Shown here: one piece after another, positions 20,201 through 31,909 of the stretch
Layout of the letters: the number at the start of each line of letters is the position of its first letter
Position numbering within the stretch: the stretch's first letter is position 1
Assembly (NCBI GenBank): GCA_033439765.1
Contig: JAULSN010000007.1
Span: 186,001 to 250,000 of the forward strand
DNA from: Lasiosphaeria ovina
Lineage: Eukaryota > Ascomycota > Sordariomycetes > Sordariales > Lasiosphaeriaceae
Reading direction: 5' to 3'
DNA length: 64,000 nt
Notes under the pieces: model-generated
Database searches by the model: none
Told to the model about the DNA's origin: nothing
The model's input: only the letters and a program-made list of their open reading frames with translations
Position numbers and translations under genes: made by a program

Positions 20201-21254
20201 ATCTGATAGCGGATTTATGTATCTTCATTTTGGAGTTATGGAATGAAGTATGACGTATGATGACTGGACTATCAGATTTCGGCCGTGATGTTGAAAAACT
20301 GGAGAAGGCTCGGAAAGCCCGCGAGAGCTAGGATACCCTCTTAACAAACCCGGAGCAGAAAATGGGTCCATGGGGGTTCTATGTGCAAGACTTGGACAGA
20401 CCCCCACACCCATCATGCCGGTCGCCATTTAATTCCAGAGGGGACTGCTGGTGGTGCGGTAGCACAAGGCATCCACCACAGTAGCGCTTTATTTCGTATG
20501 GGTCTTAGACAATATGGACAAGTTACCCTTACCAACCTTGGCTTTGGACGGTTAGTCGATACCGTGATAGGTATGCGCTGTGACGAGGGGATCTGCCTTT
20601 AGGGCAAAGATGGCCTGGAGCGAAGTGCTATTACGCAATAATCTTCTTTGGCTCAAGGTCCTTACTTCCTCAGAATCCTGTTGCGGAAGGTAAGGCCTAT
20701 TTATGCCTAGAGGAAGACTGGCCCCAGTACTTGAGACCCTCTTGCTGTTGGCCTATAATCTATAATTGGATACATTCTTGCACTATACTCATGCCAGTGA
20801 GTGTCCTGCTTCAGCTCGTGGGGTCACCTCGTAAGTCACTTGTCACCTCGTGAGTCACATGGACCATCACGAAGGCCTCACGGCCACTCATTCCGCTGCC
20901 GCCCTACTATTGGGGTTACATAGTCTTTTCTTCTAGTACGTTGGTTTGCCCTGAAGAGGGTGTCCCGTATAGCAGCAGCTCGCATCGTGTTTACCCTTAC
21001 ATTTCCGAAGCCCGCAGGTCACTCAACATGAATCGCAGTTCCACGATATTGTAGCCTGGATCACCTAGAACTAGGTTGTTGGGAGTGTAAATATCCACAA
21101 GTCAGGGATATTGGAGAAGCGCTCGGAATCGAAACTTGACTGTAAAAACCTGCCAACACTGGAGATTTCAGGCTGCTTTCATTGATGAAAGGCTACGTAC
21201 TGGGGGAGAGGGGGGCTCGCCCAAGGACCCTAGGGTTTGCAGGGTAGTGCGCCA
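20201..21254. other. Intergenic, nothing recognised
   Basis: Short frames only; a small direct repeat (cacctcgtaagtcac / cacctcgtgagtcac) is at about 20825-20855. Confidence 0.3.
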
Positions 21255-21475
21255 TCCTATCAGAAGCTACAGCACGCAAAGCAGTCAAGAATGAGGGTAT
21301 TCCAAGTGTGTGTATTCAGTGATGTCTAGAGGAAAAGGAAAGGCCTGCATGCCCGGGTCGGGGACCTATGTTGACCCTGTGGAAAAGGTGGTCAAGTTAG
21401 GTGCCCCGTGCAGGCCCTGCCCGATCGCCCTGAACCATTCCCAAAGTAGTATGGCCTTTTCTGACACATCCTAAG
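21255..21475. repeat. Dispersed repeat family B, copy 3
   Basis: Closest to copy 1 (aaagcagtcaagaatgagg, ggtcgggga, tgtggaaaagg, aaagtagtatg). Confidence 0.75.
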
Positions 21476-21584
21476 CGTTAAAGCTCCGATAGTATTCACC
21501 ATCTGGACGATTCCAGTGATGGCCGAAATGAATGTCATGACGAAACGCAACAAGTGCTAGAACAATAGCTGGGCAATATTTATA

Positions 21585-22099
21585 CTAGACAATCACATCC
21601 CTTCGGTCTCGAAAGAGCTCTCTCAAGTTCCGCGGCCTTTTTGCCCGCAAGGCCGCGGAGTCCCCAGCGTGCAGCAAACAGAATGAAGGAAGAGCGAACA
21701 GGTAAAGCGTCGTTCTCTGCTCGTCGAAGAATAGATGGCAGCCAACTGCTGTAGTCCATTCAATGGAGATGCCTCCTGCTCCACAGAGGACACGGGCGTT
21801 GATGATGCTGATGCTCACATCAAAAGTCTCAGCTCCACTCTTTTGACATTGATCGGCCACCGTGATGGGAAGCATATTGCCAAACCCGCGGAGGAGCTGC
21901 CCCAAAGGTCGAGATACCAGGTTGAGTGGCGCCACGGCGCTCCCGCCAGGACGGTTTCTTGAGTGCGTGGGAGTGTTGATCTTAAACTTGCCCAAAAGCG
22001 GGGAAAGATACACAACATGGTTATGAGCCTAGTTACCGAAAAGGCTTGTTTCCGCGCAACTGCATTGATGGGATCGTTCCTTGTGACCGCACTAGGCAA
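21585..22099 (-). pseudogene. Uncharacterised fungal protein fragment
   Basis: The 142-residue frame contains GAGGISIEWTTAVGCHLFFD and QRTTLYLFALPSFC. This resembles a conserved stretch in large uncharacterised ascomycete proteins (I recall a W-T-D..HL.FD......LF..PSF.. pattern), from memory and not checked. The overlapping frame 22099-21815 (WYLDLWGSSS) suggests a frameshift in the upstream part. Repeat B copy 3 lies just downstream of its 3' end, as with copies 2 and 4 and broken genes. Confidence 0.35.
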
Positions 22100-23313
22100 T
22101 CTTGGCAGTCTACTGGCGGTAACATCAATAGTCGGCTAGCTAGGGCCACCATTTACCACCACTGTCGCCACCGTTCACAACTGTAAAAGAGGCTCTAGCA
22201 TTGCACGGCTAGAACCCCCTTCTTTCTAATATTAACCCTTTAACACGCCCTTTTGTAAAAAACAGTTAATTCCACGATTGCTAAAGGGCATAGCAGAATC
22301 ACGTGGCATTAGAAGAAGTGTATGCAAGTAGCGTGCATCTTATCTTATATTCTTCTCTCGAATCTGACTTGGGAGTACCGCCTCGTCTTGCAACTGCAGG
22401 CACTGCCAGTTTCGTCGGATTCGGGCTGTCGATGTCGATTTGTGGTTGAATTTGGGCTGAAGCCAGTTGCCTTGGCCCGTTCGGTTTCTTTATCTTGCAA
22501 CAAAGCACAGCTCATCTCTCTCCCTCTCCCTCTCCCTCTCTCTCCCATTTTCATCCCTCTCTCCTCCATTCTCATCCCCCCTGCCTCCTGTCGGAAGAAG
22601 CCGCATTTGAGCCACAACTGGGCGCAGGTGGCGTATATGCTAGGCCACCTACGGCCTAGGCAATGTAAGCCGCATGCCGCTCAAAGCTACGGTATCAAGG
22701 CTATGCCCACCTTTCTTTCTTCTTCCTAATACAAGCACTCTTTTGCCCTGAGGATGCATACCGTTGTATGTGACACCTCCTCCATTCTCATCCCCCCCTC
22801 TCCCTTACTATTTCACCACCGTTTCACCATCGCCATGGCCGAGCCCGTCAGCAACACGGTGGCCAGGGTACTAATAAGCTGCCCCCAGAGACACGACTCT
22901 TCCTTCCTCTTACGACCGAACGGACGAGCGTTTCAGGTGGGGAATGAGGCGGCCGTCGACGACATGAAGCTACCGTTCTTTGTTGACCCCCTGGCCACTC
23001 TCGTCAAGATGCCACGAAACATGGCACCGACCACCAGATCTTCTCCGACGTGGTCGGGCAGAGCTCTGGTCTTTGCCCTCGCCGAATCGGCCCTCGGTGG
23101 GCCATGCCCTGACGGTGGCAGTCTCTGGCTGTCTGGCTCTGACGGAGTCAGAGATGGTGTAGACCTGTCGTGTCTAACATATAAACTGGATATCTGCCCT
23201 GGGTATGGCGTTTTAAAGGCATCAACTGTGTCATTATATTTGCGATTGTGGGTCTGGCATCTGGCTCAACATTTGGAATCCGTTGACCGAACCAAACCAC
23301 AGACGACCTGGTC
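22100..23313. other. Intergenic with CT-rich low-complexity stretch
   Basis: 22516-22590 is a run of CTCTCC units. A block ctcctccattctcatccccc occurs at about 22562 and again at about 22779. A + frame 22754-23317 with a possible start at 22834 (MAEPVSNTVARVLISC) has no recognisable domain. Confidence 0.35.
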
Positions 23314-23580
23314 TTAATTGGAGCTCAAAAAGGCCCACAGCCCGTTGAAGCACTCTGCCTGGGTCCAATAGAGCCACGACCTAGCTTCCTTTCTAAGGTC
23401 CTCCCACGGCTTATCTACGTCTTTTAATCGCTTTAACCAAGCGTTTAATCTTCTCTCTTCAGCTTTATTCATAGAAATTGCTAACGCTAGGCCTAGGCCT
23501 TTCCGTAATAAGATAATTCGCTGTTGAGTATCAAGCTTGAGGACTGCTTTCCTTTTAGGGGGTTCCCCGGGTAGATCCAT
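23314..23580 (-). CDS. Short basic ORF, unknown
   Basis: 88 residues beginning MDLPGEPPKRKAVLKLD, with IILLRKGLGLALAISMNKAE and a Trp-rich tail (PWEDLRKEARSWLYW). Composition is AT-richer than neighbours. It could be the end of a transposon protein or a chance frame. Confidence 0.25.
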   Translation of the reverse strand: MDLPGEPPKRKAVLKLDTQQRIILLRKGLGLALAISMNKAEERRLNAWLKRLKDVDKPWEDLRKEARSWLYWTQAECFNGLWAFLSSN

Positions 23581-23724
23581 ATATTGGTCTTCCTTTCTTT
23601 TGGTAAAAGCGGCCTAATTATGTGGTATAACTAGGTATATGAACTTGGCCATTGTGCTGGTCTTGGAGCAGGTGTTAGCAATACGACGGCTCTTGAGCCC
23701 GAGGGTTGCTAGTATACGAGCGCT

Positions 23725-24100
23725 TGATTAGCGCGTTGGTTGATGTGGTGCTTAGGTCGCGCGAGCTGACTGAGGCGTAGATTTATGGGTGTATGCCGGA
23801 TTAGGGAGATGGCGCTTGTTCGTGAGGGAAAGGTCCCGGTGTAGCCAGATATTTAGTGCGCTTTATGTGCCCTAGACGAAAACTTTGATCTTGTATGGCG
23901 GTGGTAAGGTTCGTGAGCCGGCCGGTATGACTTTGTCGGTGTTGTTTAATTGTTTGACTTTTCGCTTTACCGCGGTAAATGCTTGTGTTAGCCTTTAATG
24001 TGTACGTGGTGATGGGTATGAGGCATTTTAATTTTGTGATAAATCTAATTGTGGAAGTCCCTCTTTCAGGCAGCAAGTCTTATTGAAGCAGACGAAATAC
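23725..24100. repeat. Dispersed repeat family A, copy 3
   Basis: Matches 40-360: ggtcgcgcgagctgactgag, ggtaaggttcgtgagccggc and ttattgaagcagacgaaat. It is AT-shifted relative to copies 1 and 2 (for example taccgcggtaaatgc for taccgcggcaaatgc), as expected for C-to-T decay. Confidence 0.65.
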
Positions 24101-24149
24101 AATATATAATAAACCGGATACGGCTATGCTCGAGATTGGAAATCCAGCA

Positions 24150-24212
24150 CAGCTTTATCGGAAACACAGTCACCGGAAACACAGCTTCATCGGAACACAG
24201 CCCATCGGAAAC
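24150..24212. repeat. Short tandem repeat of CGGAAACACAG(C)
   Basis: Four irregular units of tcggaaacacagc separated by a few bases. No gene overlaps it. Confidence 0.7.
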
Positions 24213-25507
24213 ACAGCTCACATCGCACCTCCATCCACTCTCACCTTGCTTTCGTTCCAAACCCTTCAAGGGCTTTGCTCGTTGTCCTCAGTCTTCTGTG
24301 TTGCTCTGTTTTGGCCGTCTGCACTACTTTCCTGCCTCCAATGACGTCCAACAACCAAGACACATCCAGCACCCGCTAGGGCCAAGATACATCCAGCACC
24401 CGCCGGGCCCCAACCAATTTGTCCTTTGTAGGAACCACCGAGCCCTTTCTTAGGGTAATGCTGGCTCTATTGCTTAGTACTCCTTCAATGGTGTTCCACA
24501 CAACAGCAAGATCCCAAATGCCTAGCCCTGGCTGTACGCTCATGAGGGCAGACGGCAGCAATCATTGATGACATTACAAGAGCTCGTGAAAGGGAAGCCG
24601 AAGCCCAGGTATCCCTCCAACTTCTGGAACCGCGAAAACGAGGTTAACCTGTCGACGACTGGATTTACGACACGAAATGGTAGGCCTATATGGGAGCACC
24701 AGCCGCTTTCTTTTCCCTAGCCAAGATAAACCTTGGAGCCAAGGAGAGCCACCGGGTGCCGTGAAGAGCGTCTGGGCAGGCGGAGATCCAAGCAACTTCG
24801 ACGTTATTCACCACGACCCGTCTAAAGGGCTTTACACTGAACGGGATACCCAAGTTCGCCAACTCCAGATACCACCCCGCTCTCCGGACGCAACCCTATC
24901 AGCAGCAGCAGGAGCCGCAACAGGAGCAGCAGCTTCGGCAGGGCGGAGAGGCAGAACGTTGCAGGGGCAAGGATAGTAGCAGCGGGAGTAGTGGCTGTGT
25001 AGTTTGTCTCGGTTATGTTGGATTTAGTGTTGGATTTAGTGTTGGATTTAGTGTTAGATCTCCCTTTATCTCTCGTTTTGTTCTCTTTTCTGTAGGTTCA
25101 TTCTGGCAAATAAAGAAGCGATAGAGTACACTCCATGACCGGAATCTTTACCATTTGAATTCGTTCGAGGTGCTGCTGATGGACGGAAGAGTGCTGGTCT
25201 TAGAACAAGAAACCAGTATGTCATGTTACCTCGAGCGCAGCAAAGCAGCCCACCGGAAGTAGTGTCTGAGGCCTAGGTTATGTCTTTGTAAAGTTCACGT
25301 TCGCCGGAAGAGGGTAAGCGGCCGTAGGGGACTCTATGGTCTGCCCGTCCCGGTTTCGAACAAAGAAGGCCGCTTCCTTAAACTAGTCATCCCCCATCAT
25401 AATTCTTCCTTTGGGCTTGTTACATCACAACCATCATCTCCATTCCAGACTCTCATCTGGGCTTGTTACATCGGACTATCATCTCCCATTCCAGAGAGAG
25501 GTTAGGA
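24213..25507. other. Intergenic
   Basis: Holds a doubled block (agacacatccagcacccgc / agatacatccagcacccgcc, about 24357-24405), a Gln/Ala-type CAG-rich stretch near 24900, and a 12-bp tandem repeat at 25018. No gene recognised. Confidence 0.35.
25018..25057. repeat. 12-bp tandem repeat TTGGATTTAGTG (3 units)
   Basis: Three near-perfect units followed by a diverged fourth (ttagatctccc). Confidence 0.85.
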
Positions 25508-26782
25508 ATGGACGCAGTTGACTTAACCTTGGCAGAAACGCAGGTTGCTGCAGAGCAGAGTGAGGGAACAGCCCGGGGAGCTGAATATGCCAACATTTTC
25601 ATCTCTTTTCGAAACCTGCTCGCAGAAGTCGGAGACGACGACAGCAGTAGCACTGTGGAAACGATAGCGACAGCTATAGCTGACTTCATCAGAAAGGGTG
25701 CCCGGCAGGTTAGCGAACCTAGGTACGAATGCTTTCTCAGTTCCTGCTGGGAAAACATGATAACTATGGTTTATGGGATCCAGCCAAGCCACTCGTGGCA
25801 TGCCATCTTTGTTTGTACGATCCATATACTCCACGGATTAGTCGCTGAGCCTATATACTCGCAACCTGACTGGGCAGCACTTAATACATGGGACAGGCTT
25901 ACTAGCCTGCAGTACTACTTCAGGGAGTACTACTTCTGGGACTTTTGGGCGGCATTAGTATGAATCCTCTCAGAAACAACGTATTCCAGAATGTAGCCAA
26001 AAACGAGGGCATTCAACGTGTTGTCTTGATTTTCTCAGGAAGAAGAGATGGCCAGAGAGGGCCGGTCCGGGGACCTCTGTTGACCCTGTGGAAAAGGTGG
26101 TTTAATTACAGGGGCCTGTGCGGGCCCTGCCCTGAACCACACCTGATTTGGTATGGTCTTTCTGACAAATCCCTTACCTTTTCAGACTGATTTCGACTGC
26201 TTCTCTACCTTCTGATAGATGGATGCTGGCGTTTTTTCTGTGCTGAGCTACCTCGAGGTGACCCACCTTGAAACCCCCGAGGCGCACAACGAGGTGGCAA
26301 AATGGAAGCGCAGATGCCTAGGGACATCGCCATCCCCTACCATGTCATACGGGCCATCGAACCTATCGAGTCGCCGGCACCAGCCATCCCAATCGAGGCC
26401 GAGTGTGAGCTCTGGACGGCTTGCGAGTGGCTCATACACACGGCGTATGCCCGACCCGTACGGCTTGGAGTGCTGGGACTGGAAACGCCGCCTCGCCAAG
26501 CTGGCCGCCCCCAACAACGTCGACGCCGAGACCAAGCGGCGCGTTGCCAAGGCGCTTGCGAGCATGGAGGCGGCTGAGGCCCGACCCAGCGAAGTGGAAG
26601 AAGAGGAGAAAGGAAAGGGGAGGGGGGGAGGGAGACAAGGAGAAAGGGGGGGGGGCAAGGCGGGAGAGGGAGACAAGGGGGGGGGGGATAAGGACAGGAG
26701 CGACAAGGATGGAGAAGCCGATGAAGACGGCGGGGTAGACGATGAAGGTGGCGAGGAGGACGAAGACGTCAAGGACGAGTAG
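25508..26782 (+). pseudogene. DUF3632-like protein gene interrupted by repeat B
   Basis: The first part (25508-25963) reads MDAVDLTLAETQVAAEQ..., then ISFRNLLAEVGDDDSS, TIHILHGLVAEPI and PDWAALNTWDRLTS. It is then cut by about 210 bp of repeat B. The continuation (26219-26782) has VIRAIEPIESP and ACEWLIHTAYA in one frame, and LECWDWKRRLAKLAAP, VDAETKRRVAKALASMEAAE in the next. It ends in a long Glu/Lys/Gly/Asp-rich tail and a TAG. The order (W..LN...RL, alanine-rich W.. helix, W..WK..L, ...M...E) resembles fungal DUF3632 proteins; moderate confidence. The insertion and a frameshift near 26450 make it non-functional. Confidence 0.5.
25965..26175. repeat. Dispersed repeat family B, copy 4, inside the DUF3632-like gene
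   Basis: Nearly identical to copy 2 for its whole length, from ctcagaaacaacgtattcca to tttctgacaa/ggcaa. It starts within a few bases of where the coding frame ends and stops about 45 bases before coding resumes. Confidence 0.8.
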
Positions 26783-26849
26783 GAGGATTCCTAGCGTGTG
26801 ACATACATCTAATAACCGTTTGTTAACGTTAACCATCCTTCTCAACGTC

Positions 26850-27300
26850 GGTGGGCGTTGAGACAGGCAGCGGCATGATTGCGACGCACGAGATCAGCCA
26901 TCGAGTTTAGCTTGATGGAACCCCCCCAAGGCTGCCTGAGAGATGGCTGTTGGGCGTTGTTGCTTGGCTCCCTCGCAGCAGCAGCAGCTCCTTGTCTCGA
27001 TGGGTGGCCATGCCGTCTCTTAGCGGTGCCAGCGCCCCTCGTCAATGTTGCCGCTGACGAGTGCCGCGTGGTGGTGCGGGGTAGTGGCGGCGGCGTGGGT
27101 GGTGGTGATCGCAACCTCCCGTCTTGCCGATTCTCATCGCTTCTTGGTTGGTTGTAGCATTGCAGTATCGAAATCCGTAGTGGTAGACGCCAAACTGGAT
27201 AAGGCGTTGTTGAAAAGCTCCATCGTATGGCCCTGGTGGAGGTTGTTTTGGTGGCTTTTGATGTTGGCCCGGCTGTGCGTTTTTTAATTTTTTTTATGTT
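26850..27300 (-). pseudogene. DUF7924-type protein, N-terminal fragment
   Basis: On the minus strand, in a frame without ATG: PPPGPYDGAFQQRLIQFGVY followed by HYGFRYCNAT. This matches the start of large fungal DUF7924-containing proteins (F...L...G.YP.GY.YP), by recollection. The frame soon breaks. It lies downstream of, and in the same orientation as, the interrupted DUF7924 gene, so it is a second family member or a displaced 5' piece of the same one. Confidence 0.4.
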
Positions 27301-27914
27301 CACACGGGGTTGGGAGCTTGCTTCTGAGGCATCTCGTGTTCGGGTGCCGATGCAAGGCAAGGATGGGAGGGAGGTGGGGGGGTGGGATTGTGGATGTCGT
27401 CCGAGTCATTGATGGATCGGAGGGTGTGGTGCCAGCCTGCCGGTAAAGCACACAGGATGCGCAAGGGGACAGAGCGTGTGAGGCGTCGATGTGAGGACAT
27501 GCGAGCTTGCCAGTGTTGGTGTGTCGATAGGACAGGTCCAGTGAGAAGGGGACAGGGACAATGAGATCACCTAGAGAGACGCCGAAACCTAGCGAGACAC
27601 CAAGACACCGACGAGGAGATGACCGAGAATGCAGACAGCTGACAATCACGCGGTCCGGGATCCGGACGCATTGCGGGTGGTGGGGAGTGGAAGGCGGTAA
27701 TGATACGAGGTGATGCGAGAAAAAAAACTACCAACCATGGGATACAAGACAAGACAGGACATAGATGAGAGGCTGCCAGAACATGGATACGGGAGACTCA
27801 CCACTATTCTCTCTACGACTATCTCAACAAGCCCAACTCGTACCATTATGCGCGGGCATAAAGCCTCCCTATATTCCCAACAACCATGCTACTCGTCCAA
27901 CTCCTACGACCTCT
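27301..27914. other. Intergenic between the two DUF7924-type pieces
   Basis: No convincing frame. Confidence 0.3.
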
Positions 27915-28436
27915 TCAGACAACACAGAGGCCGTTCAGCAAGTCAAAGCAGAAACCGACCAGCACAGCCATATAGGGCCAACGGCCGAGGCATACCCCTA
28001 CGCTCTCCAAGACGGCTCGGTTCCCACCTCCGATCTCCCCGCCGCAATTATCTCTCTCTTTGCTTGAGAAGGAGGTCACATCTTGCTCTAAGCGTGGGGC
28101 CCCAACAACATGTCCTGCCCCCTGCAGGTTGGCTCCCAGGAGAGCAGCGAGCTCGTACGACTTACGCCGCGCGTAGTCTTGGGCGTTGCGGAGGAGCTCG
28201 CGGCCGCGGTTGGGATAGGCAAGCAGGCTTTCGTTGGCCACATGGCACTGGTGGTATTGCTCCCTCTCAAAGTAGTGAGCAAACACCTCGACGATCGTGC
28301 CGTCAGTCGCACAGGTGAGGACGGCCGTCTCCCCGGCCGCTCTGTCGATGGCAGTCACAAGGGCGGCAGCAGCAGCATGATCTCGTGTGCCCTCGAGCGC
28401 CTTGGCTCGAGCCCCCGCGAGGGCGTGGTTCCGTGC
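27915..28436 (-). pseudogene. DUF7924-type protein gene, 3' part
   Basis: Continues in frame from 32494-32252 across the Mutator-like insertion. It reads YARNHALAGARAKALEG, TAIDRAAGETAVLTCATD, GTIVEVFAHYF, then YHQCHVANESLLAY and ELLRNAQDYARRKSYELAAL. This is the DUF7924 pattern (YDGA..AR.M..L, T.T...DGT...YA.Y, Y..Y......FR.G...RNA.DWA...), from memory. After the last helix the sequence loses similarity; the frame closes at 27915. The DUF is of unknown function. Confidence 0.55.
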
Positions 28437-28444
28437 ATAAACTA

Positions 28445-28500
28445 GAGCTTTGATCTACGCACCACCCTCATTTTTCTACGCACCACCCTGGGGGTCTTTG
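28445..28500. repeat. Left terminal inverted repeat of the MULE
   Basis: Contains CTACGCACCACCCT twice, about 21 bp apart; the same doubled block is in the right end (32196-32251). Such sub-terminal repeats are candidate transposase-binding sites. Confidence 0.85.
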
Positions 28501-28878
28501 GCAGCTGCTGGCAACTGTGATACTCAGAGCCTAATTTAGGCCGGTAAAATCCTGAATTGGTATCTTACCGCCCATGTGCCTGCCATGCAGCCCGGCGGCC
28601 CGGGTCAACGGCGTTGAAGCCGTCAAAACCTTCCAAAGCCCTGAAAACGCGTTTACCGTGGTGTTTTCCATTTTGACGATTTCTTCGTTGCTGAGTCACC
28701 CTCAAAATAAGGTCAACTTGCGAATGGCAACTCTGAGGCCCGGATTTATATGCAAATTAGCCAAATGCTATGGCAGGTGCCCAGTTACTTGAATGGTCTG
28801 ATATGGTGGATTTGTTGATATGGTGATGCAATTCCTTGGTGTTGAGTCTATTAATCTAGCAACCTAGTAAACAAAGAC

Positions 28879-31800
28879 CTAGTAAACAAAGTCCGGGTCA
28901 TCGTCGTCGTCCTCTCCCTCGCCACTTTCCTTGCGAGGAAAAGGGTCTTCTTCATCCCCGGAATCGAAGGAGTTATTCTCTTCTTCCGTATGAGTGGTAA
29001 TCTCCCAAAAATGACGGCGTTGTGCCCTGCGGGCCCGCCACTCCGCTACCTCGGTAAGGTAAGGATTAGGAACCGGGGTCTTGTGCCGGGCCCGGGTTGC
29101 CCGTGTAGGCTGGCTCGCTTTCTTCGCTGTCTTTCTTTTCTTTCCTTTTCCTCTCTATTGTGTTGTTGCCTTCCTTTTCTGACCTCTCTTTGGACTTGGC
29201 CCTGTACCGACGATAATGCAGTCCGAGTTAACCTCAATCTCTTCTTCTTGTACATCTTGTTCATCCTGCTCTTCAAGACTCGGCCCGGCGAGTTCAAACT
29301 GCGAATAGTAACGCCGCGCGTTCCGGGCAATCGTGCCGCTCCGGGCTTTCGTCTTCGTCTTCGGCGCCGGCGGCTCTGGTAGAATGGCTTCATTTCCAAA
29401 TGGACCGGCCTGATTGATAGGGCGACCTTTGGCGACCGCTTTGTTAGACTCTCGGATCCGTAGATATTTGTTTTCCGTATCCTATAGGCAAATTAGCTAG
29501 GAAGGAAGAGATGATTAGATTCCTAACGACCTACTCGATGCTTCCTAAGATGCCAGATACGGTCGTAGTTAGTAGGGTTATCTAGAGGGCCGTCTTCGTT
29601 ATCGTTAAACCTTTCGAGTAGTTAATGCGTATAAGGTAGACTATATTGACTACTGAATTGTTGAGTATAGGGGGGAAGAGGTCGCCCGGGTGTTATTTTG
29701 GTCGGGAAAGTAATCCTTTGGTATTGTTCAATAAGAAGATTAAGGGCCTACCGAGTGATCTATATAAGGTAGTTATCAAGCTACTTCTTCTTAAGGTATG
29801 ACTTCCGCATAGTACTTGACGATATAGCTATTGCTTCTTTATAGGCGTCGTAACGACGGCTGATATGCCGATTAATAGCCTTATGTACTTCGGTAAGGCC
29901 CGACCGAGCCGATAGGTTTTCCGACTTAACTGAGCCGTTACTGGATTCGTTTGGCGATATGGTTCGTACGCCCGTATTCCTATATATACGTATATAGTAG
30001 CCTGCCTACTGCTCTTTATAGGGAATTAGGTCGTTAGTAATATGACGAAGAATACGGGGTTGAGTCTCGGAAAACTGGCGATGTAGTAGATTCTTCGCTT
30101 TTTCGAAGTCCCGGATTGACGAACTAAACACCATATACTTCCAAAGCTCAAAAAGACCCGCTCTTATATTAGCGACCTTCGTAGGCACCGTACCGAGTAT
30201 AACTGAGCCTCTCTTCGTTATCTGGGTCTTCGAATTGAGGGCATATAGCTCGGCGATGTCGGCTTCATCGTCTTCGTCAATCTCGGCGGCGCGGGCGGCT
30301 ACGGTCCTTCCGGCAGGCTGGTTGGTTTGCGGCTTAATCCAGTATTTCTTGATATACATCACCATATTGCAATTCAGGTGCCATATATAGCGTTACCTCT
30401 ATATGTTAGGGAAAACCAGGATTAGGGAGCCGATTAACTATTTATCGCCGTCGCTAATAAATATATGAGGGAGAGTGTTGGAATCAACAGGTGCGCTGCG
30501 CGCCGTAAGCTGGTGGTTCAAGTGATGGATTCGTTGTGTGTGTGTTCTATCTATCTGTTCCCCTGAGCGGGCCGCTCCAGATATCTGGGCCTGCGCCACC
30601 ATAGCCACGGTGTGGCTAAGTCGCAGAGCCGTGGCGCCACCACAGCCACAGTGCGGCTGAGCCGCAGAGCCCCTTGACTGATATGCGCGTTATTCCAACA
30701 GAGAGGTATGCGTATGCCCTTATAATAGCGTGTAATGGCTTGTATAAGAAACTAGTAACCTTCTTCCTTTTCGTTGCTCAAGATCGCCTGGAAAATAGGT
30801 ATTATTGTTTTCTCGGGAGTAATAATAATACTAGTCACTAAAGGTAGGCGTAGGTAATTCGTCCGGTAGGTCGTATTAATACCTATATAGGCGCCGAACT
30901 TTATCTATATCTTCTATTAAGTACGTGTTACCCAGAAGGTATATACTATTTTAGTTCTTTCTTTATCCTTATATAAGATGGATGTATAGTTATCTTCCTG
31001 CTCTTCTAGCTTCTTGACGAAGGCCTGCGTATCGATGTAGCCGTCTCTTTGTTTATTCCTCCAGTCCCGCCGTATATTGTAAATGTCGGTTATCTTTACG
31101 TTAGCTTCGGGATACCTTCGTTTGAAGAGGAAAAGGACCGCCTTAGCCGTAACGGTACGATCTACTATTAACTCCGTAATGTATTCCACCTACTCTTCCT
31201 TTAATACCCTACGGCGGAACATTTCATACTCCGAAGGCGAGCTGAACGGTCCATGACCCTTGTGTATAAGGCATAACGGCCTCGCGGTCCAGCCGTTGTT
31301 GTAGACGAAGTGCTGAATGACTATACGGAAGGGATAGTCTTTCGCTTTCTTCCGGCTGTTGGTTTTTCGAGCGCCTTTGTTTTTCTCGGCCCGCCTAACG
31401 TGCGAGGCGTAGTTATAACGAAAGGTATACCTGTGAGTCTCGCCAGTCTTTTTTCGTTGTCTACTGCGTTCAATGATAAGGCCGAACTTGTTATCCCTCG
31501 CCCAGTCAGTCAGCCTGTCGTATATTTCGAAGTGATCAAGAGGGTCCCCGCAAAATAGAGGCTCCTCCTCAGTATTGATATCCCAGGTATCGTCGGCTCC
31601 GTAAACCGGGACTTCTTCGTCAGAGTTATCCAAAGGTATGAAGGCAGAGTCGTAACGGCGCGCGGGAGCCGGCGAGGGCGACCGGGCCGGCGAGGGCGAG
31701 GGCGAGGGAGACGGAGACAACGGCGGTGATAGCGATGATAGCGAGGGCAACGGCGGTAGCGAGGGCAAATGCGGCAGCAACGGCAGCAGCGACCACGGCG

Positions 31801-31909
31801 GCGGTGACGGCGACCACGACCACGGCGGCGGTGACGGCTGCGGTGACGGCGGCGGCGGCGATGAGGCTAGGGAGCTCGAATCGTTAGAGGAAATCTCGAT
31901 AATAGGCAT
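28879..31909 (-). pseudogene. MULE transposase, decayed
   Basis: Starts at 31909 with a Ser/Pro-rich leader, then an acidic stretch and the FAR1-like zinc-finger region: IYDRLTDWARDNKFGLIIER, RKKAKDYPFRIVIQHF. The same frame continues past a TAG at 31190-31192 into VEYITELIVDRTVTAKAVL and VKITDIYNIRRDWRNK. The MULE core motif appears near 30850 as INTTYRTNYLRLPLV, where the family has D.TYKTN, so the first catalytic Asp reads Asn (a G-to-A change). A solo LTR splits the gene at 30476-30700. Beyond it come ELYALNSKTQITKRGSV and a C-terminal acidic tail ending ESGEGEDDDDDPDFVY at 28879. Many stops; non-functional. Confidence 0.78.
30476..30700. mobile_element. Copia-type solo LTR (225 bp) inside the MULE
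   Basis: Begins TGTTGGAATCAACAGG and ends TTATTCCAACA, with inverted ends TGTTGGAAT/ATTCCAACA typical of Ty1/copia LTRs. It is flanked by a perfect 5-bp duplication GAGAG (30471-30475 and 30701-30705). It contains a doubled block (ccac.atagccac.gtg.ggct near 30597 and 30640). No internal region remains, so it arose by recombination between two LTRs. Confidence 0.88.

Noticed and set aside
20381..20602. Short plus-strand frame
   Set aside because: No family, start context or neighbour supports it.
26248..26772. Minus-strand Ser/Pro-rich frame
   Set aside because: Antisense of the Glu/Gly/Asp-rich tail of the DUF3632-like gene.
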